Position numbers and translations under genes: made by a program | The notes under the pieces: generated by a model | The model's database searches: none | The model's input: only the letters and a program-made list of their open reading frames with translations | What the model was told of the DNA's origin: nothing | DNA from: Actinoplanes solisilvae | GTDB lineage: Bacteria > Actinomycetota > Actinomycetes > Mycobacteriales > Micromonosporaceae | Direction: 5' to 3' | Length of the DNA: 32,689 nucleotides | NCBI RefSeq assembly: GCF_003999975.1 | Contig: NZ_RJAC01000047.1 | Location: forward strand, 1 to 32,689 | Part shown: piece by piece, positions 22,475 to 31,308 of the stretch | How the letters are laid out: each line of letters starts with the position of its first letter | Position numbering within the stretch: the first letter of the stretch is position 1

Positions 22475-25228
22475 TCAGCCCCCTGCAGGTCCCGAATTCA
22501 TAGGTGACCGCCGGCGTGCGCGCAGCACCGCTTTGAGCAGTTCGCCGGTGATCAGGATGGTGGAGCCGACCGCGGTGCAGGTGAGCCACTGCCCGGGTGT
22601 CAGGTCGGTGGTGGCGAACAGGCCGTGCGCCACATCTGTCTGCACGATGAGCGCAAGCAGTGCTACGACGATGCCGGTGGCGACGAACGCGGATCGATTG
22701 TGCAGCGTTTCACGACTGAAGACGCTGCGAATGTCTGAGCGGACGTTGAGCAGATTGAAGGCCTGGAACAGCACGAAGGTCACGAACGCCATGGTGCCGG
22801 CCACAGTGGCCTGGCGGTGGTCGGGTGCGGGGCCGGGGGCCCAGATGAGCACGGCCAGGGTGCCGCCGGCCATGACGGCGCTGGCGAGCAGGATGCGCAG
22901 CAGTCGTTGCCGGTTGAGGATGTGCTCGTTCCTGCGGCGTGGGGGATGGCTCATGGCGTCGGCGCTGACCGGATCGACGCCGAGCGACATCGCGGGCGGC
23001 CCGTCCATGACCAGGTTGACGAAGAGGATCTGCAGCGCGGTGAACGGTGCGCCGCCGGCAATGCCGGTCAGCGAGGCGATCAGGAAGGTCAGGACGAAGC
23101 CGAGGGCGGTGGAGACCTGGAAGCGGGTGAAGTTGACGATGTTGGCGTACACGCCGCGGCCCTCGCGCACGGCGGACACGATGGTGGCGAAGTTGTCGTC
23201 GGTCAGGACCATCGAGGCGGCTTCCTTGGTCACCTCCGTCCCGGTCTTGCCCATCGCCACCCCGATGTCGGCCTTTCGCAGGGCGGGAGCGTCGTTGACA
23301 CCGTCGCCAGTCATCGCGGTCACTTCGCCGTGTTGCTGCAACGCGCTGACGATCCGGATCTTGTGGGTGGGGGATACCCGGGCGACGACGCCGACGTCGG
23401 CCAGCTCGTGGGCGAGGTTGTCGTCACTGATGGTGTCCAGGTGGGCGCCGGTGACAGCCCGTCCCGGGATGCCGATCTCGGCGGCGATGGCGGCGGCGGT
23501 AACGGCGTGGTCGCCGGTGAGCATCCGAACCCGGATGCCGGCGTCGCGGCATTCCTGGATGGCTTGCCGGGCTTCCGGGCGTGGTGGATCGACGATGCCG
23601 ACGAGCGCGAGCAGCACCAGCCGATCGAGCATCTCCTTGGGGTCCTGCTGGGGTCTGAAGTCGTCGGCGGAAAAGTCCTGCATGGCGACGGCCATCACCC
23701 GCCTACCGTTGGCGGCCACGTCAGCGTTCGCCCGGTGGTGGCGTTGGCGGGTGGCGTCGTCGAGCTGCATGACGCGGCCGCGTTCGCCGAAGTAGCGGTC
23801 GGCTCGCGCGGCGAGCACGTCTGGAGCGCCTTTGACGAAGCAGCGGACGATTTTGCGGCCCTGTTCGTCGGTCCAATCATGGAAGGTGGCCATGAACTTG
23901 TAGTCGGAGTCGAAGGGGACATCGAGCAGGCGGGGGTGCTGTCTGCGTAGCGCGTCGACGTCGATGCCGCCCTTCTCGGCCAGCACGATCAGCGCTCCCT
24001 CGGTCGGGTCGCCGACGACGTCGCCGTCTCGCAGTACGGCGTCGCTGCACAGGGCCATGGGCACCAGAGCCTGCTCGAGCGGGACGGACACGTCTGCGTC
24101 GGTGGTCTCGATCCGCCCGTCGGTGGCGTATCCCTCGCCGGAGACGGCGAATCGCCGTCCCGCCATCAGCAGTTCCCGGGCGGTCATCTGGTTGAGCGTC
24201 AGGGTGCCGGTCTTGTCGGTGCAGATCTGGGTGGTGCTGCCGAGCGTCTCCACCGAAGCCAGCTTCTTGACGATCGCTCCGCGTTTGGCCAGCCGTCCGG
24301 TGCCCATGGCCAGCGTGAACGCCACCACGGCGGGCAGCCCTTCCGGGATGGCGGCCACGGCGAGGGAGACTGCGGTGATGAACAGGTCGCCGAACTGCTG
24401 TCCACGAAGCAGGCCGATGGCGAAGACGACGACGATGACGCCTCCGGCGATGAATGCCAGGGTGCGGCTGAGGGCGTCGATCTGCTGCTGCAACGGTGTC
24501 GCACCCGGCTTCGCCTGGTGCAGCATGCCGGCGATCCGGCCTGTCTCGGTCCGCATGCCCGTCGCCGTGACCAGCACCTCACCGTGGCCTCGGGTGACGG
24601 CGGTGTTCATGTAGACGGCGTTCGCCCGGTCACCCAACGGGGCGTCCTTGTCGACCTCCGCTGCTGCAGACTTGGCTGTCGGCAGTGCCTCCCCGGTCAG
24701 CATCGACTCCTGGATCTCCAGCGAGGTCGCCGACAACAACCGGCCGTCCGCGGGCACCCGGTCGCCGGCTTCCACAATCACCACGTCACCGGGTACCAAC
24801 TTGCCGGCGTCCAGCCGCACGAGCCGCCCGTCGCGGCGTACGGTTGCGGTGGTCACGCTCAACCGGCGTAACGCGTCCAGCGACGCTTCGGCCTTCGATT
24901 CCTGCACGAAGCCGATCGTCGCGTTCAGCAACACGACGACGGCGATCGCGATGGGGGTCTCCCACTCCCGGCTCACCACGAGGGACACCACTGCGGCGCT
25001 CAACAGGATGATGATCAGCAGGTCCTGAAACTGCCGGAGGAACGCGCGCCAACGCGGCTCCTTCGGTGCCTCGGCCAATTGATTGGGGCCGCATCGCTGC
25101 AGCCGGAACCGGCTCTCGACCGTCGACAGCCCCTCCGTCGGCTCAACATCCAAATCGCGCAGGAGTTCAGCCGCCGAACGCGCGTGCCATGCGATCGAGA
25201 CGATCGACTCAGGGGCATCAGCGGACAT
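22475..25228 (-). CDS. P-type cation ATPase, calcium-pump type (CtpF-like)
   Basis: About 917 residues from the ATG at 25228; the open frame extends to 25348 but the added residues look non-coding. It shows an N-terminal cation-ATPase domain, actuator motif LTGEALP (usually TGES), phosphorylation motif CTDKTGTLTLNQM, membrane helix 4 motif AAIPEGLPAVVAF, nucleotide-domain KGAPD, hinge LTGDH and GDGVNDAPAL, and helix 6 NLVMDGPPAMSLGVDP. The PEGL and NLVMDGPP motifs place it with P2-type Ca2+/Mn2+ pumps and mycobacterial CtpF, which is a DosR-regulon member next to a USP gene. A USP gene is divergent from this one too. Confidence 0.93.
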   Translation of the reverse strand: MSADAPESIVSIAWHARSAAELLRDLDVEPTEGLSTVESRFRLQRCGPNQLAEAPKEPRWRAFLRQFQDLLIIILLSAAVVSLVVSREWETPIAIAVVVLLNATIGFVQESKAEASLDALRRLSVTTATVRRDGRLVRLDAGKLVPGDVVIVEAGDRVPADGRLLSATSLEIQESMLTGEALPTAKSAAAEVDKDAPLGDRANAVYMNTAVTRGHGEVLVTATGMRTETGRIAGMLHQAKPGATPLQQQIDALSRTLAFIAGGVIVVVFAIGLLRGQQFGDLFITAVSLAVAAIPEGLPAVVAFTLAMGTGRLAKRGAIVKKLASVETLGSTTQICTDKTGTLTLNQMTARELLMAGRRFAVSGEGYATDGRIETTDADVSVPLEQALVPMALCSDAVLRDGDVVGDPTEGALIVLAEKGGIDVDALRRQHPRLLDVPFDSDYKFMATFHDWTDEQGRKIVRCFVKGAPDVLAARADRYFGERGRVMQLDDATRQRHHRANADVAANGRRVMAVAMQDFSADDFRPQQDPKEMLDRLVLLALVGIVDPPRPEARQAIQECRDAGIRVRMLTGDHAVTAAAIAAEIGIPGRAVTGAHLDTISDDNLAHELADVGVVARVSPTHKIRIVSALQQHGEVTAMTGDGVNDAPALRKADIGVAMGKTGTEVTKEAASMVLTDDNFATIVSAVREGRGVYANIVNFTRFQVSTALGFVLTFLIASLTGIAGGAPFTALQILFVNLVMDGPPAMSLGVDPVSADAMSHPPRRRNEHILNRQRLLRILLASAVMAGGTLAVLIWAPGPAPDHRQATVAGTMAFVTFVLFQAFNLLNVRSDIRSVFSRETLHNRSAFVATGIVVALLALIVQTDVAHGLFATTDLTPGQWLTCTAVGSTILITGELLKAVLRARRRSPMNSGPAGG

Positions 25229-25383
25229 CTCGGCTCCGTTCGGACCGTCTGGACTCCGGACTTGACCACGGCCCTCGCGAGCTTGGGTCAACCGTACGGT
25301 CGTTCCCGGGTCCGAGTGAGGTTCTGCCGAGCGTCGTCGCCTCGTCATACCACCATTTAATGATTCAGTCCGCTACGATCCGT

Positions 25384-25412
25384 AACATTCTGCCCGGTAC
25401 GATCAGAATGTT
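25384..25412. promoter_or_regulatory. Perfect interrupted palindrome in the P-ATPase/USP divergent promoter
   Basis: The sequence aacattctg (25384-25392) is repeated in perfect inversion as cagaatgtt (25404-25412) around an 11-base centre. It lies midway in the 307-base gap between the two divergent starts. It could be an operator for both genes. The surrounding spacer is otherwise without recognisable features and unusually AT-rich (ccatttaatgattcag nearby). Confidence 0.55.
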
Positions 25413-25535
25413 CGCCGTTTTCCGCCATGCCCCGGCGTCCAGCGTGGGGTAGGTCCGACGACTGCACCTGTACGCATGCTCCAAGTGATGCGGCAACTGC
25501 GTCATGACCATCCAGCGACGGAAGGGTGGTGCCTG

Positions 25536-26417
25536 GTGAACGGATCAGAACTTCGGCGCGTGCTGGTGGCCTACGACGGATCCCCGTCCGCCATCGCCGC
25601 GATCGAGACCGGTGCACAGCTGTTCCCGGACGTCCACGCGTGGATCGCGCATCTGTGGACTGCTCCGTTCGCCAACGAGGAACTCCGGCGACGACTGTGG
25701 GCCGCCAGCCGTGATCTGGACACGCTCGTGGCAGCGATCGAGCGAGAGGGCGAGCAGGAAGCTGCTCGGCTCGTATCAGTGGGCGTCAAGCTGGCCCGAG
25801 CCGCCGGGTGGGACAGCGAACCCCTGATCCGGCGAGCCTATGGTGGAGAAGGTCTCCATCTGGCCCAGCTCGCCGGCGAGGTACAGGCGGACTTGCTGGT
25901 TGTCGGTTCGAGAGGCCTCGGCGGTGCCCGAGCGTTGCTCGGCAGCGTGTCGGACGTGGCCGTGCACTACAGCACGCGACCCGTTCTGGTGGTCCCGCAG
26001 CCGCTGTTGACCGACGAGTACGCAGCGATTCCGGACGGGCCGGTCGTCGTCGGCTGGGACGCCTCAACGGGTGCCGACGCCGCGTTCTCCGCGGCCCGGG
26101 ACCTGCTACCCACCCGCGACCTGTTGCTTGTTTCAGTCGGGGACTCCATCTCCGGTCAGGCGGCCGCGCCGGAATTCGAAGCCATCAACCAGACTGTCAC
26201 CGTGCTCAACGTGGAAAGTGAGCACGGCACCCGTGGCCGCGCCGTGGCGGACGCCCTGTCGGCTTGCGCCCGCGAGCACAAGGCCGCAGCCGTCGTTGTG
26301 GGTTCACGGGGACGCTCGGTCGTTACCGAGATCGTACTGGGCAGCGTTGCCATGTCGACTCTGCACAACGCCCACCGGCCCGTACTGGTGATCCCGCCGC
26401 CCTCGCGGAAGGCCTGA
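25536..26417 (+). CDS. Universal stress protein, two USP domains
   Basis: A 293-residue protein from a GTG at 25536 after GGAAGGG; an ATG at 25476 in the same frame lacks a ribosome binding site. Domain 1 (about 1-150) starts LRRVLVAYDGSPSAIAAIE and ends with the nucleotide signature GSRGLGGARALLGSVSD. Domain 2 (about 160-293) starts GPVVVGWDASTGADAA and ends GSRGRSVVTEIVLGSVAMST. Both retain GxxG-x9-GS, so both can bind ATP. Divergent from the P-type ATPase and convergent with arsC. Confidence 0.92.
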   Translation: MNGSELRRVLVAYDGSPSAIAAIETGAQLFPDVHAWIAHLWTAPFANEELRRRLWAASRDLDTLVAAIEREGEQEAARLVSVGVKLARAAGWDSEPLIRRAYGGEGLHLAQLAGEVQADLLVVGSRGLGGARALLGSVSDVAVHYSTRPVLVVPQPLLTDEYAAIPDGPVVVGWDASTGADAAFSAARDLLPTRDLLLVSVGDSISGQAAAPEFEAINQTVTVLNVESEHGTRGRAVADALSACAREHKAAAVVVGSRGRSVVTEIVLGSVAMSTLHNAHRPVLVIPPPSRKA

Positions 26418-26486
26418 GCAGAAGCTCCAGGGTGAAGGGTGGTCGTGCCTGCGATCGAGTGCCGCCGATAGCGAGCAGACGCATGG

Positions 26487-27155
26487 TCACTTCTGTGCTC
26501 CGGCGGTTTCGAGCTGATCGAGCAGGACGCGGACGCGACGTTCGAGATCGTCGCGGATCGGGCGGACCGCGTCGACGTCGAGGCCGGCCGGGTCGTCGAG
26601 GTCCCAGTTCTCGTAGCGGGTGCCGGGGAAGACCGGGCAGGCGTCGCCGCAGCCCATCGTGATGACGACGTCGGCGGCACGGACGACCTCGTCGGTCCAC
26701 GGCTTCGGGTAATCGCCGGTGATGTCGATGCCCCGCTCGGCCATGGCGGCAATCGCGGCCGGGTTGATCTCGCGGCCGGGCTCGGAGCCGCCGGACCAGG
26801 CGATGGCCCGATCGCCGGCGAGCCGGGTGAAGAACCCGAGAGCCATTTGGGAGCGGCCGGCGTTGTGGGTGCACAGGAACAGCACGACCGGTTTGCCGTC
26901 GCGGTGGTGTCCCTCGACGCGGGCGAGTGCTTGCAGGCGTTGGCGGGCGAAGCGTTCGGCGAGCAGGGGCAGGAAGTTCGGCACGCAGCTGATGGTCGCG
27001 AACTGGTCGTAGCTGCTGTGCAGGAACCGCTCGATCGTCTCCGCGCCGTAGATCCCGTCGAATTCGCGGCCGAGGTTGCCCGCGGCGGTCCGCAGGGCGA
27101 CCTGCTGGTCGATGGACAGGTCACGGTGCTCGTAAGGCAGGACGAAGTCGGTCAT
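26487..27155 (-). CDS. arsC: Arsenate reductase, low-molecular-weight phosphatase type with an N-terminal helical domain
   Basis: A 222-residue protein that reduces arsenate to arsenite in the cytosol. Residues 1-80 form a helical domain found in actinobacterial ArsC and related phosphatases. Residues about 88-215 are the LMW phosphatase-type fold: P-loop CTHNAGRS with nucleophile Cys95 and Arg101, a redox pair Cys169/Cys173 in MGCGDACPVFPG, and the general-acid region NWDLDDPAG. The start has GGAG upstream. It is divergent from pstS. Its upstream region carries two TTGASTCAA sites and a reverse-oriented PHO-box-like repeat. Confidence 0.93.
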   Translation of the reverse strand: MTDFVLPYEHRDLSIDQQVALRTAAGNLGREFDGIYGAETIERFLHSSYDQFATISCVPNFLPLLAERFARQRLQALARVEGHHRDGKPVVLFLCTHNAGRSQMALGFFTRLAGDRAIAWSGGSEPGREINPAAIAAMAERGIDITGDYPKPWTDEVVRAADVVITMGCGDACPVFPGTRYENWDLDDPAGLDVDAVRPIRDDLERRVRVLLDQLETAGAQK

Positions 27156-27211
27156 CGCTGATCTCCGTAGTGACGGGGGGAGCGGCTGGCGGCCGCCCGT
27201 CCATTACATGC

Positions 27212-27236
27212 CTCAGCAGAGATTGAGTCAACATTC
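27212..27236. promoter_or_regulatory. Candidate ArsR operator, proximal to arsC
   Basis: A TCAGCA prefix followed by the palindromic core ttgagtcaa (27223-27231), centred about 70 bases upstream of the arsC start. It matches the site at 27292-27319 and the orphan site at 8891-8911. Confidence 0.5.
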
Positions 27237-27291
27237 ACTGCACTTAAGTTTGCCTCCGTCGATCGGCGGGGGTTGCGTCCCTGGATAACTT

Positions 27292-27319
27292 TCAGCAATG
27301 CTTGACTCAACATATGCTG
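27292..27319. promoter_or_regulatory. Candidate ArsR operator, distal
   Basis: TCAGCA and TGCTGA arms flank the core ttgactcaa (27302-27310), giving a 28-base imperfect palindrome. It is the most symmetric of the three TTGASTCAA sites in the window. It lies between arsC and pstS, 79 bases from the proximal copy. Confidence 0.55.
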
Positions 27320-27382
27320 ACGGATGTCGAGGGGCGGATGCCTCGAGCCGGAGTCGCTCGGGCGCCCACCTGGGCCCCGAAG

Positions 27383-27400
27383 AATGAACTGAGAATGAAC
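27383..27400 (-). promoter_or_regulatory. PHO-box-like direct repeat facing arsC
   Basis: On the reverse strand two GTTCATT units occur with an 11-base period (27400-27394 and 27389-27383). This is the layout of actinomycete PhoP boxes (GTTCACC-N4 repeats), with two mismatches per unit. It is oriented toward arsC. Confidence 0.45.
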
Positions 27401-27461
27401 GTACGGCGTCGTCAAGTGAAGTTGCTTGTGCTCTGAGCTGGGAAAATAAAGAGTTGTTTAT

Positions 27462-27479
27462 GTTCACCATCCGTTCATC
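27462..27479 (+). promoter_or_regulatory. PHO box upstream of pstS
   Basis: GTTCACC (27462-27468) and GTTCATC (27473-27479) repeat with an 11-base period, matching the direct-repeat unit bound by PhoP in actinomycetes (GTTCACC-N4). It is 118 bases upstream of the pstS start, as expected for phosphate-starvation control of pst. Confidence 0.7.
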
Positions 27480-27596
27480 TATCAGATGGATCCGGCTCAC
27501 ATAAGCCGTCTTTTATGAGCGGCGTCGGCGGTCGTCGCCGACTTCATGGCACCGCCCGGCAGCCCCGGTTGCCGGCCTGTTCGCAGAGGACTGAAC

Positions 27597-28565
27597 GTGA
27601 TCAAAACGGTGCGCGGGCGCTGGAGCGCCCTGACTACCGCGCTGATCCTGACGGCGGCCCTCACCGCCTGCGGCAGCGACAACCCATCGACCGAAAACGG
27701 CGGTGACGCCGCCGAACAACTTTCCGGAGAGGTCAAGGTCGACGGCTCCAGCACCGTCGGTCCGCTGAGCAAGGCCGCGGCCGATCTCTACGCCGAGGAG
27801 CAGGCGAAGGTCAACGTCACGGTCGGCACGTCCGGCACCGGCGGCGGGTTCAAGAAGTTCTGCGTCGGCGAGACGGACATCTCCGACGCCTCCCGGCCGA
27901 TCAAAGCCACCGAGAAGGCCGAGTGCGAGGCGAAGGGCGTCAAGTACGCCGAGCTGATAGTCGCCAACGACGCCCTGTCGGTGGTCGTCAACCAGGACAA
28001 CACCTGGGCCGACTGCCTCACCGTTGCTCAGCTCAAGAAGATCTGGGAACCGAAGTCGAAGGTCACCAACTGGAACCAGGTCGACCCGTCGTTCCCGAGC
28101 GAGCCGATGAAGTTGTTCGGCGCCGGCACCGACTCGGGCACGTTCGACTACTTCACCGCGGAGATCAACGGCGAGGAAGGCGCCAGCCGCACCGACTACA
28201 CCCCGACCGAGGACGACAACGTCACCGTGCAGGGCGTCACCGGTTCCAAGGGCGGTCTGGGCTACTTCGGTTTCACCTACTACGAGGAGAACGCCGACAA
28301 GCTCAAACTCCTCAAGATCGACGGCGGCGGCGGATGCGTCGAGCCGAGCGTCGCCGCGGCGCAGGACGGCAGCTACAAGCCGCTGTCGCGGCCGCTGTTC
28401 ATCTACGTCTCCGGCACGGCCCTGGCCAAGCCCCAGGTGAAGGACTTCGTCGACTACTACATCGAGCACATCGACGAGGTGGTCAAGGAGGCGAAGTACG
28501 TGCCGTTGACCGCCCAGCAGAAGACGACCCTCGCCTCCGAGTTCGCTGCCCTGCAGAAGAGCTGA
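27597..28565 (+). CDS. pstS: Phosphate ABC transporter, substrate-binding lipoprotein PstS
   Basis: A 322-residue protein from a GTG at 27597 after AGAGGA; in-frame codons upstream are not supported. The signal peptide ends in the lipobox LTAC, so it is anchored outside the membrane by the Cys near residue 23. Phosphate-binding motifs are clear: VKVDGSSTVGPLSKA, TSGTGGGFKKF and GAGTDSGTFDYF. It captures phosphate for the PstCAB permease encoded next and is first in the operon. Arsenate is a structural analogue that Pst systems can take up, which gives a reason for the neighbouring arsC. Confidence 0.95.
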   Translation: MIKTVRGRWSALTTALILTAALTACGSDNPSTENGGDAAEQLSGEVKVDGSSTVGPLSKAAADLYAEEQAKVNVTVGTSGTGGGFKKFCVGETDISDASRPIKATEKAECEAKGVKYAELIVANDALSVVVNQDNTWADCLTVAQLKKIWEPKSKVTNWNQVDPSFPSEPMKLFGAGTDSGTFDYFTAEINGEEGASRTDYTPTEDDNVTVQGVTGSKGGLGYFGFTYYEENADKLKLLKIDGGGGCVEPSVAAAQDGSYKPLSRPLFIYVSGTALAKPQVKDFVDYYIEHIDEVVKEAKYVPLTAQQKTTLASEFAALQKS

Positions 28566-28571
28566 TCGGCA

Positions 28572-29516
28572 GTGGCCGCGGACATCACCCGCCCGGACGT
28601 CCCCGCCGCCGGTGTGCGGCGGGGACGTTCCCGCCCGGGCGAGCGCATCATCGAAACCCTGCTCGTCGTCGCCGCGGTCGTGTCGGTCGCGACCACGATC
28701 GGCATCATGGCGTCGCTGTTCATTCCGACGGTCGAGTTCTTCGGACAGGTCAGCATTGTCGAGTTCTTCACCAAGACGATGTGGACACCACTGTTCGCGG
28801 ACAAGCACTACGGTGTGCTGCCGCTGCTGGTCGCCACCCTGTGGGTCACGGCGATCGCTATTGTCATCGCGGTGCCGCTGGGTATCGGCGCCGCCATCTA
28901 CCTGTCCGAGTACGCCCGGCCCGGGACCCGCAAGGTCCTGAAACCGGTCCTGGAGATCCTCGCCGGTATCCCCACCGTGGTGTACGGCTTCTTCGCCTTG
29001 ACGTTCCTCAATCCGGTCCTCATCGACTGGTGGCCCACGGCGAACAAGCCCGAGTTCCAGAACCTGTTGGTCGCCGGGATCGCCATGGGCATCATGATCG
29101 TCCCCACCGTCGCGAGCCTCTCCGAGGACGCGATGAGCGCCGTCCCGCGCTCCCTGCGCGAAGGTGCCTACGCGCTCGCCTCCACCAAGATGCAGGTCTC
29201 CACCCGCGTCGTCGTTCCCGCCGCGCTGTCCGGCATCGTCGCCGCGATCGTGCTCGGCTTCTCCCGCGCCCTCGGCGAAACCCTGATCGTCACCATCGCC
29301 GCCGGCCTCAAGACCGCCGACGTGCCGACCTCGCCGATCCAGGGTGCGGCCACGATGACGAGCTACATCGCCGGCGCCGGCCAGGGCGACCTTCCGGTGG
29401 ATTCGCTGGAGTATTTGACGATCTTCGCGGTCGGCGCCACGTTGTTCGTCTTCACGTTCGGGCTCAACGCCCTGTCCATCCGCCTGGTGCGTAAGTTCCG
29501 CGAGGTGTACGAATGA
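28572..29516 (+). CDS. pstC: Phosphate ABC transporter permease PstC
   Basis: A 314-residue inner-membrane permease from a GTG 6 bases after the pstS stop. Six hydrophobic helices are visible. The conserved binding-protein-dependent transport loop reads EDAMSAVPRSLREGAYALAS with the later GFSRALGETLIVTIAAG, which contacts PstB. It forms the phosphate channel with PstA. Its stop overlaps the pstA start. Confidence 0.95.
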   Translation: MAADITRPDVPAAGVRRGRSRPGERIIETLLVVAAVVSVATTIGIMASLFIPTVEFFGQVSIVEFFTKTMWTPLFADKHYGVLPLLVATLWVTAIAIVIAVPLGIGAAIYLSEYARPGTRKVLKPVLEILAGIPTVVYGFFALTFLNPVLIDWWPTANKPEFQNLLVAGIAMGIMIVPTVASLSEDAMSAVPRSLREGAYALASTKMQVSTRVVVPAALSGIVAAIVLGFSRALGETLIVTIAAGLKTADVPTSPIQGAATMTSYIAGAGQGDLPVDSLEYLTIFAVGATLFVFTFGLNALSIRLVRKFREVYE

Positions 29517-30424
29517 CCGCCGCTGCCGCCGCCCGCGAAGCCGTCATCGCGCCGCCGCCATCGCTGACCCAGCGCCGGATCCGGCCCGGCGAGCTCCTCT
29601 TCCGGCTTGCCCTGCAGTTCTGTCTACTGGTCGCGTTCGCGTTCCTGGTGGCGCTGATCGTCTTCGCCGTCTACAAGGGCTGGAACCGCCTCGACGCCCG
29701 GCTGTGGCAGAACATGCCCACTGGCCGGGCCTCCCGGGTCGAGGCCGCGGGCGTGCAGTCGGCGATCACCGGCACGCTATGGGTCATCGCTCTGACCGCG
29801 CTGATCAGCCTGCCTACCGGCATCGCCTCGGCGATTTACCTGGAGGAGTACGCCGACAACACCCGGTGGTACAACCGGCTGCTGGAACTCAACATCCAGA
29901 ACCTCGCCGGCGTGCCGTCGATCGTCTTCGGCATCCTCGGCCTCGGCCTCATCGCCCGGGTGATCGGCCTTGGTTTCACCGTCATCACCGCCGCGGTCGT
30001 CCTGTCACTGCTCGTGCTTCCCACCGTCATCATCGCCAGCCGCGAAGCCCTGCGCGCGGTACCGCAGTCGATCCGGCAGGCCTCGTACGCCCTCGGCGCC
30101 ACCCGCTGGCAGACCACTTCCCGGCAGGTCCTCCCGGCGGCGATCCCCGGCATGGCCACCGGCGCCATCCTCGCGCTGTCGCGAGCACTGGGCGAAGCCG
30201 CCCCGCTGATCCTGCTCGGCGCGGTCACCTTCATCCGCTTCAACCCCGACAGCCTGCTGTCCACCTACACCACCCTGCCGATCCAGATCTACAACCTGAT
30301 CAAGGAACCGCAGGCCGAGTTCCAGGAACTCGCCGCCGCCGCCATCGTGCTGCTGCTGGTCATCCTGCTGCTGATGAACTCCGTCGCCATCGTCATCCGC
30401 AACAAGTTCCAGAAGCGCTGGTGA
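29513..30424 (+). CDS. pstA: Phosphate ABC transporter permease PstA
   Basis: A 303-residue permease whose ATG overlaps the pstC stop (ATGA), implying translational coupling. Six hydrophobic helices are present, with family motifs GIASAIYLEEYADNTRWYN, NLAGVPSIVFGILGLGL and the PstB-contact loop REALRAVPQSIRQASYALGA followed later by ALSRALGEAAPLILLGA. It pairs with PstC to form the transmembrane channel. Confidence 0.95.
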   Translation: MTAAAAAREAVIAPPPSLTQRRIRPGELLFRLALQFCLLVAFAFLVALIVFAVYKGWNRLDARLWQNMPTGRASRVEAAGVQSAITGTLWVIALTALISLPTGIASAIYLEEYADNTRWYNRLLELNIQNLAGVPSIVFGILGLGLIARVIGLGFTVITAAVVLSLLVLPTVIIASREALRAVPQSIRQASYALGATRWQTTSRQVLPAAIPGMATGAILALSRALGEAAPLILLGAVTFIRFNPDSLLSTYTTLPIQIYNLIKEPQAEFQELAAAAIVLLLVILLLMNSVAIVIRNKFQKRW

Positions 30425-30461
30425 GCACGCCATGACCCCCTCCGACCCGAAGGACGCCGCC

Positions 30462-31307
30462 ATGACCCACCCGGCTCCGCCCTTGATCACCACATCCGTA
30501 CGCCTGTCCGCGGACGACGGCGTTGCTCATGAGCCCGTGCTGACCCTCAAGGACATCTCCGTGTTCTACGGCGGCTACGAGGCGGTCCGCGGCGTGGACA
30601 TGGACATGGCCGGCAACCAGATCACCGCGCTGATCGGCCCGTCCGGCTGCGGCAAGTCCACAGTGCTGCGATCCCTCAACCGGATGAACGACCTGATCCC
30701 CGGCGCCCGGGTCGCCGGCACCATCAGCTACCACGGCCAAAATCTGTACGCCCGCGAAGTCGACCCTATCGAGTTGCGCCGCCGCATCGGCATGGTCTTC
30801 CAGAAACCCAACCCGTTCCCCAAATCGATCTACGACAACATCGCGTACGGTCCCCGGGTCACCGGCATGAAGGTGACCAGCATGAACGACCTCGTCGAGC
30901 AGGCGCTGCGCGACGCCGCGCTGTGGGACGAGGTCAAGGACAAGCTCAAGCAGTCCGCGCTCGCCCTGTCCGGCGGACAGCAGCAGCGCCTGTGCATCGC
31001 CCGCACGATCGCCGTACGGCCCGAGGTGATCCTCATGGATGAGCCTTGCTCGGCCCTCGACCCGATCGCCACCGGCAAGATCGAAGACCTGATGATCAAC
31101 CTCGCCGCCGACTACACGATCGTGATCGTCACCCACAACATGCAGCAAGCCGCCCGCGTCTCGCACCGCACGGCCTTCTTCACCGCGGAGGTCGACGAAG
31201 CCGGCGTACGCCACGGGAGGCTCGTCGAGTACGAGGACACCAACAAGCTGTTCACCAACCCCAACCACAAACGCACCGAGGACTACATCACCGGCCGATT
31301 CGGCTGA
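30462..31307 (+). CDS. pstB: Phosphate ABC transporter ATP-binding protein PstB
   Basis: A 281-residue ATPase. The ATG at 30462 is chosen because GAAGGA lies 7 bases upstream; an in-frame ATG at 30432 would add 10 residues but is less well placed. Walker A is GPSGCGKST, the ABC signature LSGGQQQR, and Walker B VILMDEPCSALDP followed by the H-loop IVTHNMQQAARVS. It energises PstCA on the cytoplasmic side. The N-terminal 30 residues before LTLKDISVFYGGYEAV are a non-conserved extension. Confidence 0.95.
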   Translation: MTHPAPPLITTSVRLSADDGVAHEPVLTLKDISVFYGGYEAVRGVDMDMAGNQITALIGPSGCGKSTVLRSLNRMNDLIPGARVAGTISYHGQNLYAREVDPIELRRRIGMVFQKPNPFPKSIYDNIAYGPRVTGMKVTSMNDLVEQALRDAALWDEVKDKLKQSALALSGGQQQRLCIARTIAVRPEVILMDEPCSALDPIATGKIEDLMINLAADYTIVIVTHNMQQAARVSHRTAFFTAEVDEAGVRHGRLVEYEDTNKLFTNPNHKRTEDYITGRFG

Positions 31308-31308
31308 G

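Noticed and set aside
22104..23795. Forward open frame of 563 codons
   Set aside because: Antisense to the P-type ATPase and CrcB relic; composition (Ser/Arg/Thr/Ala rich) is typical of a shadow frame.
27513..28808. Reverse-strand open frame of 431 codons across pstS
   Set aside because: Antisense to a clearly real pstS, with low-complexity Val/Gly/Asp composition and no domain.
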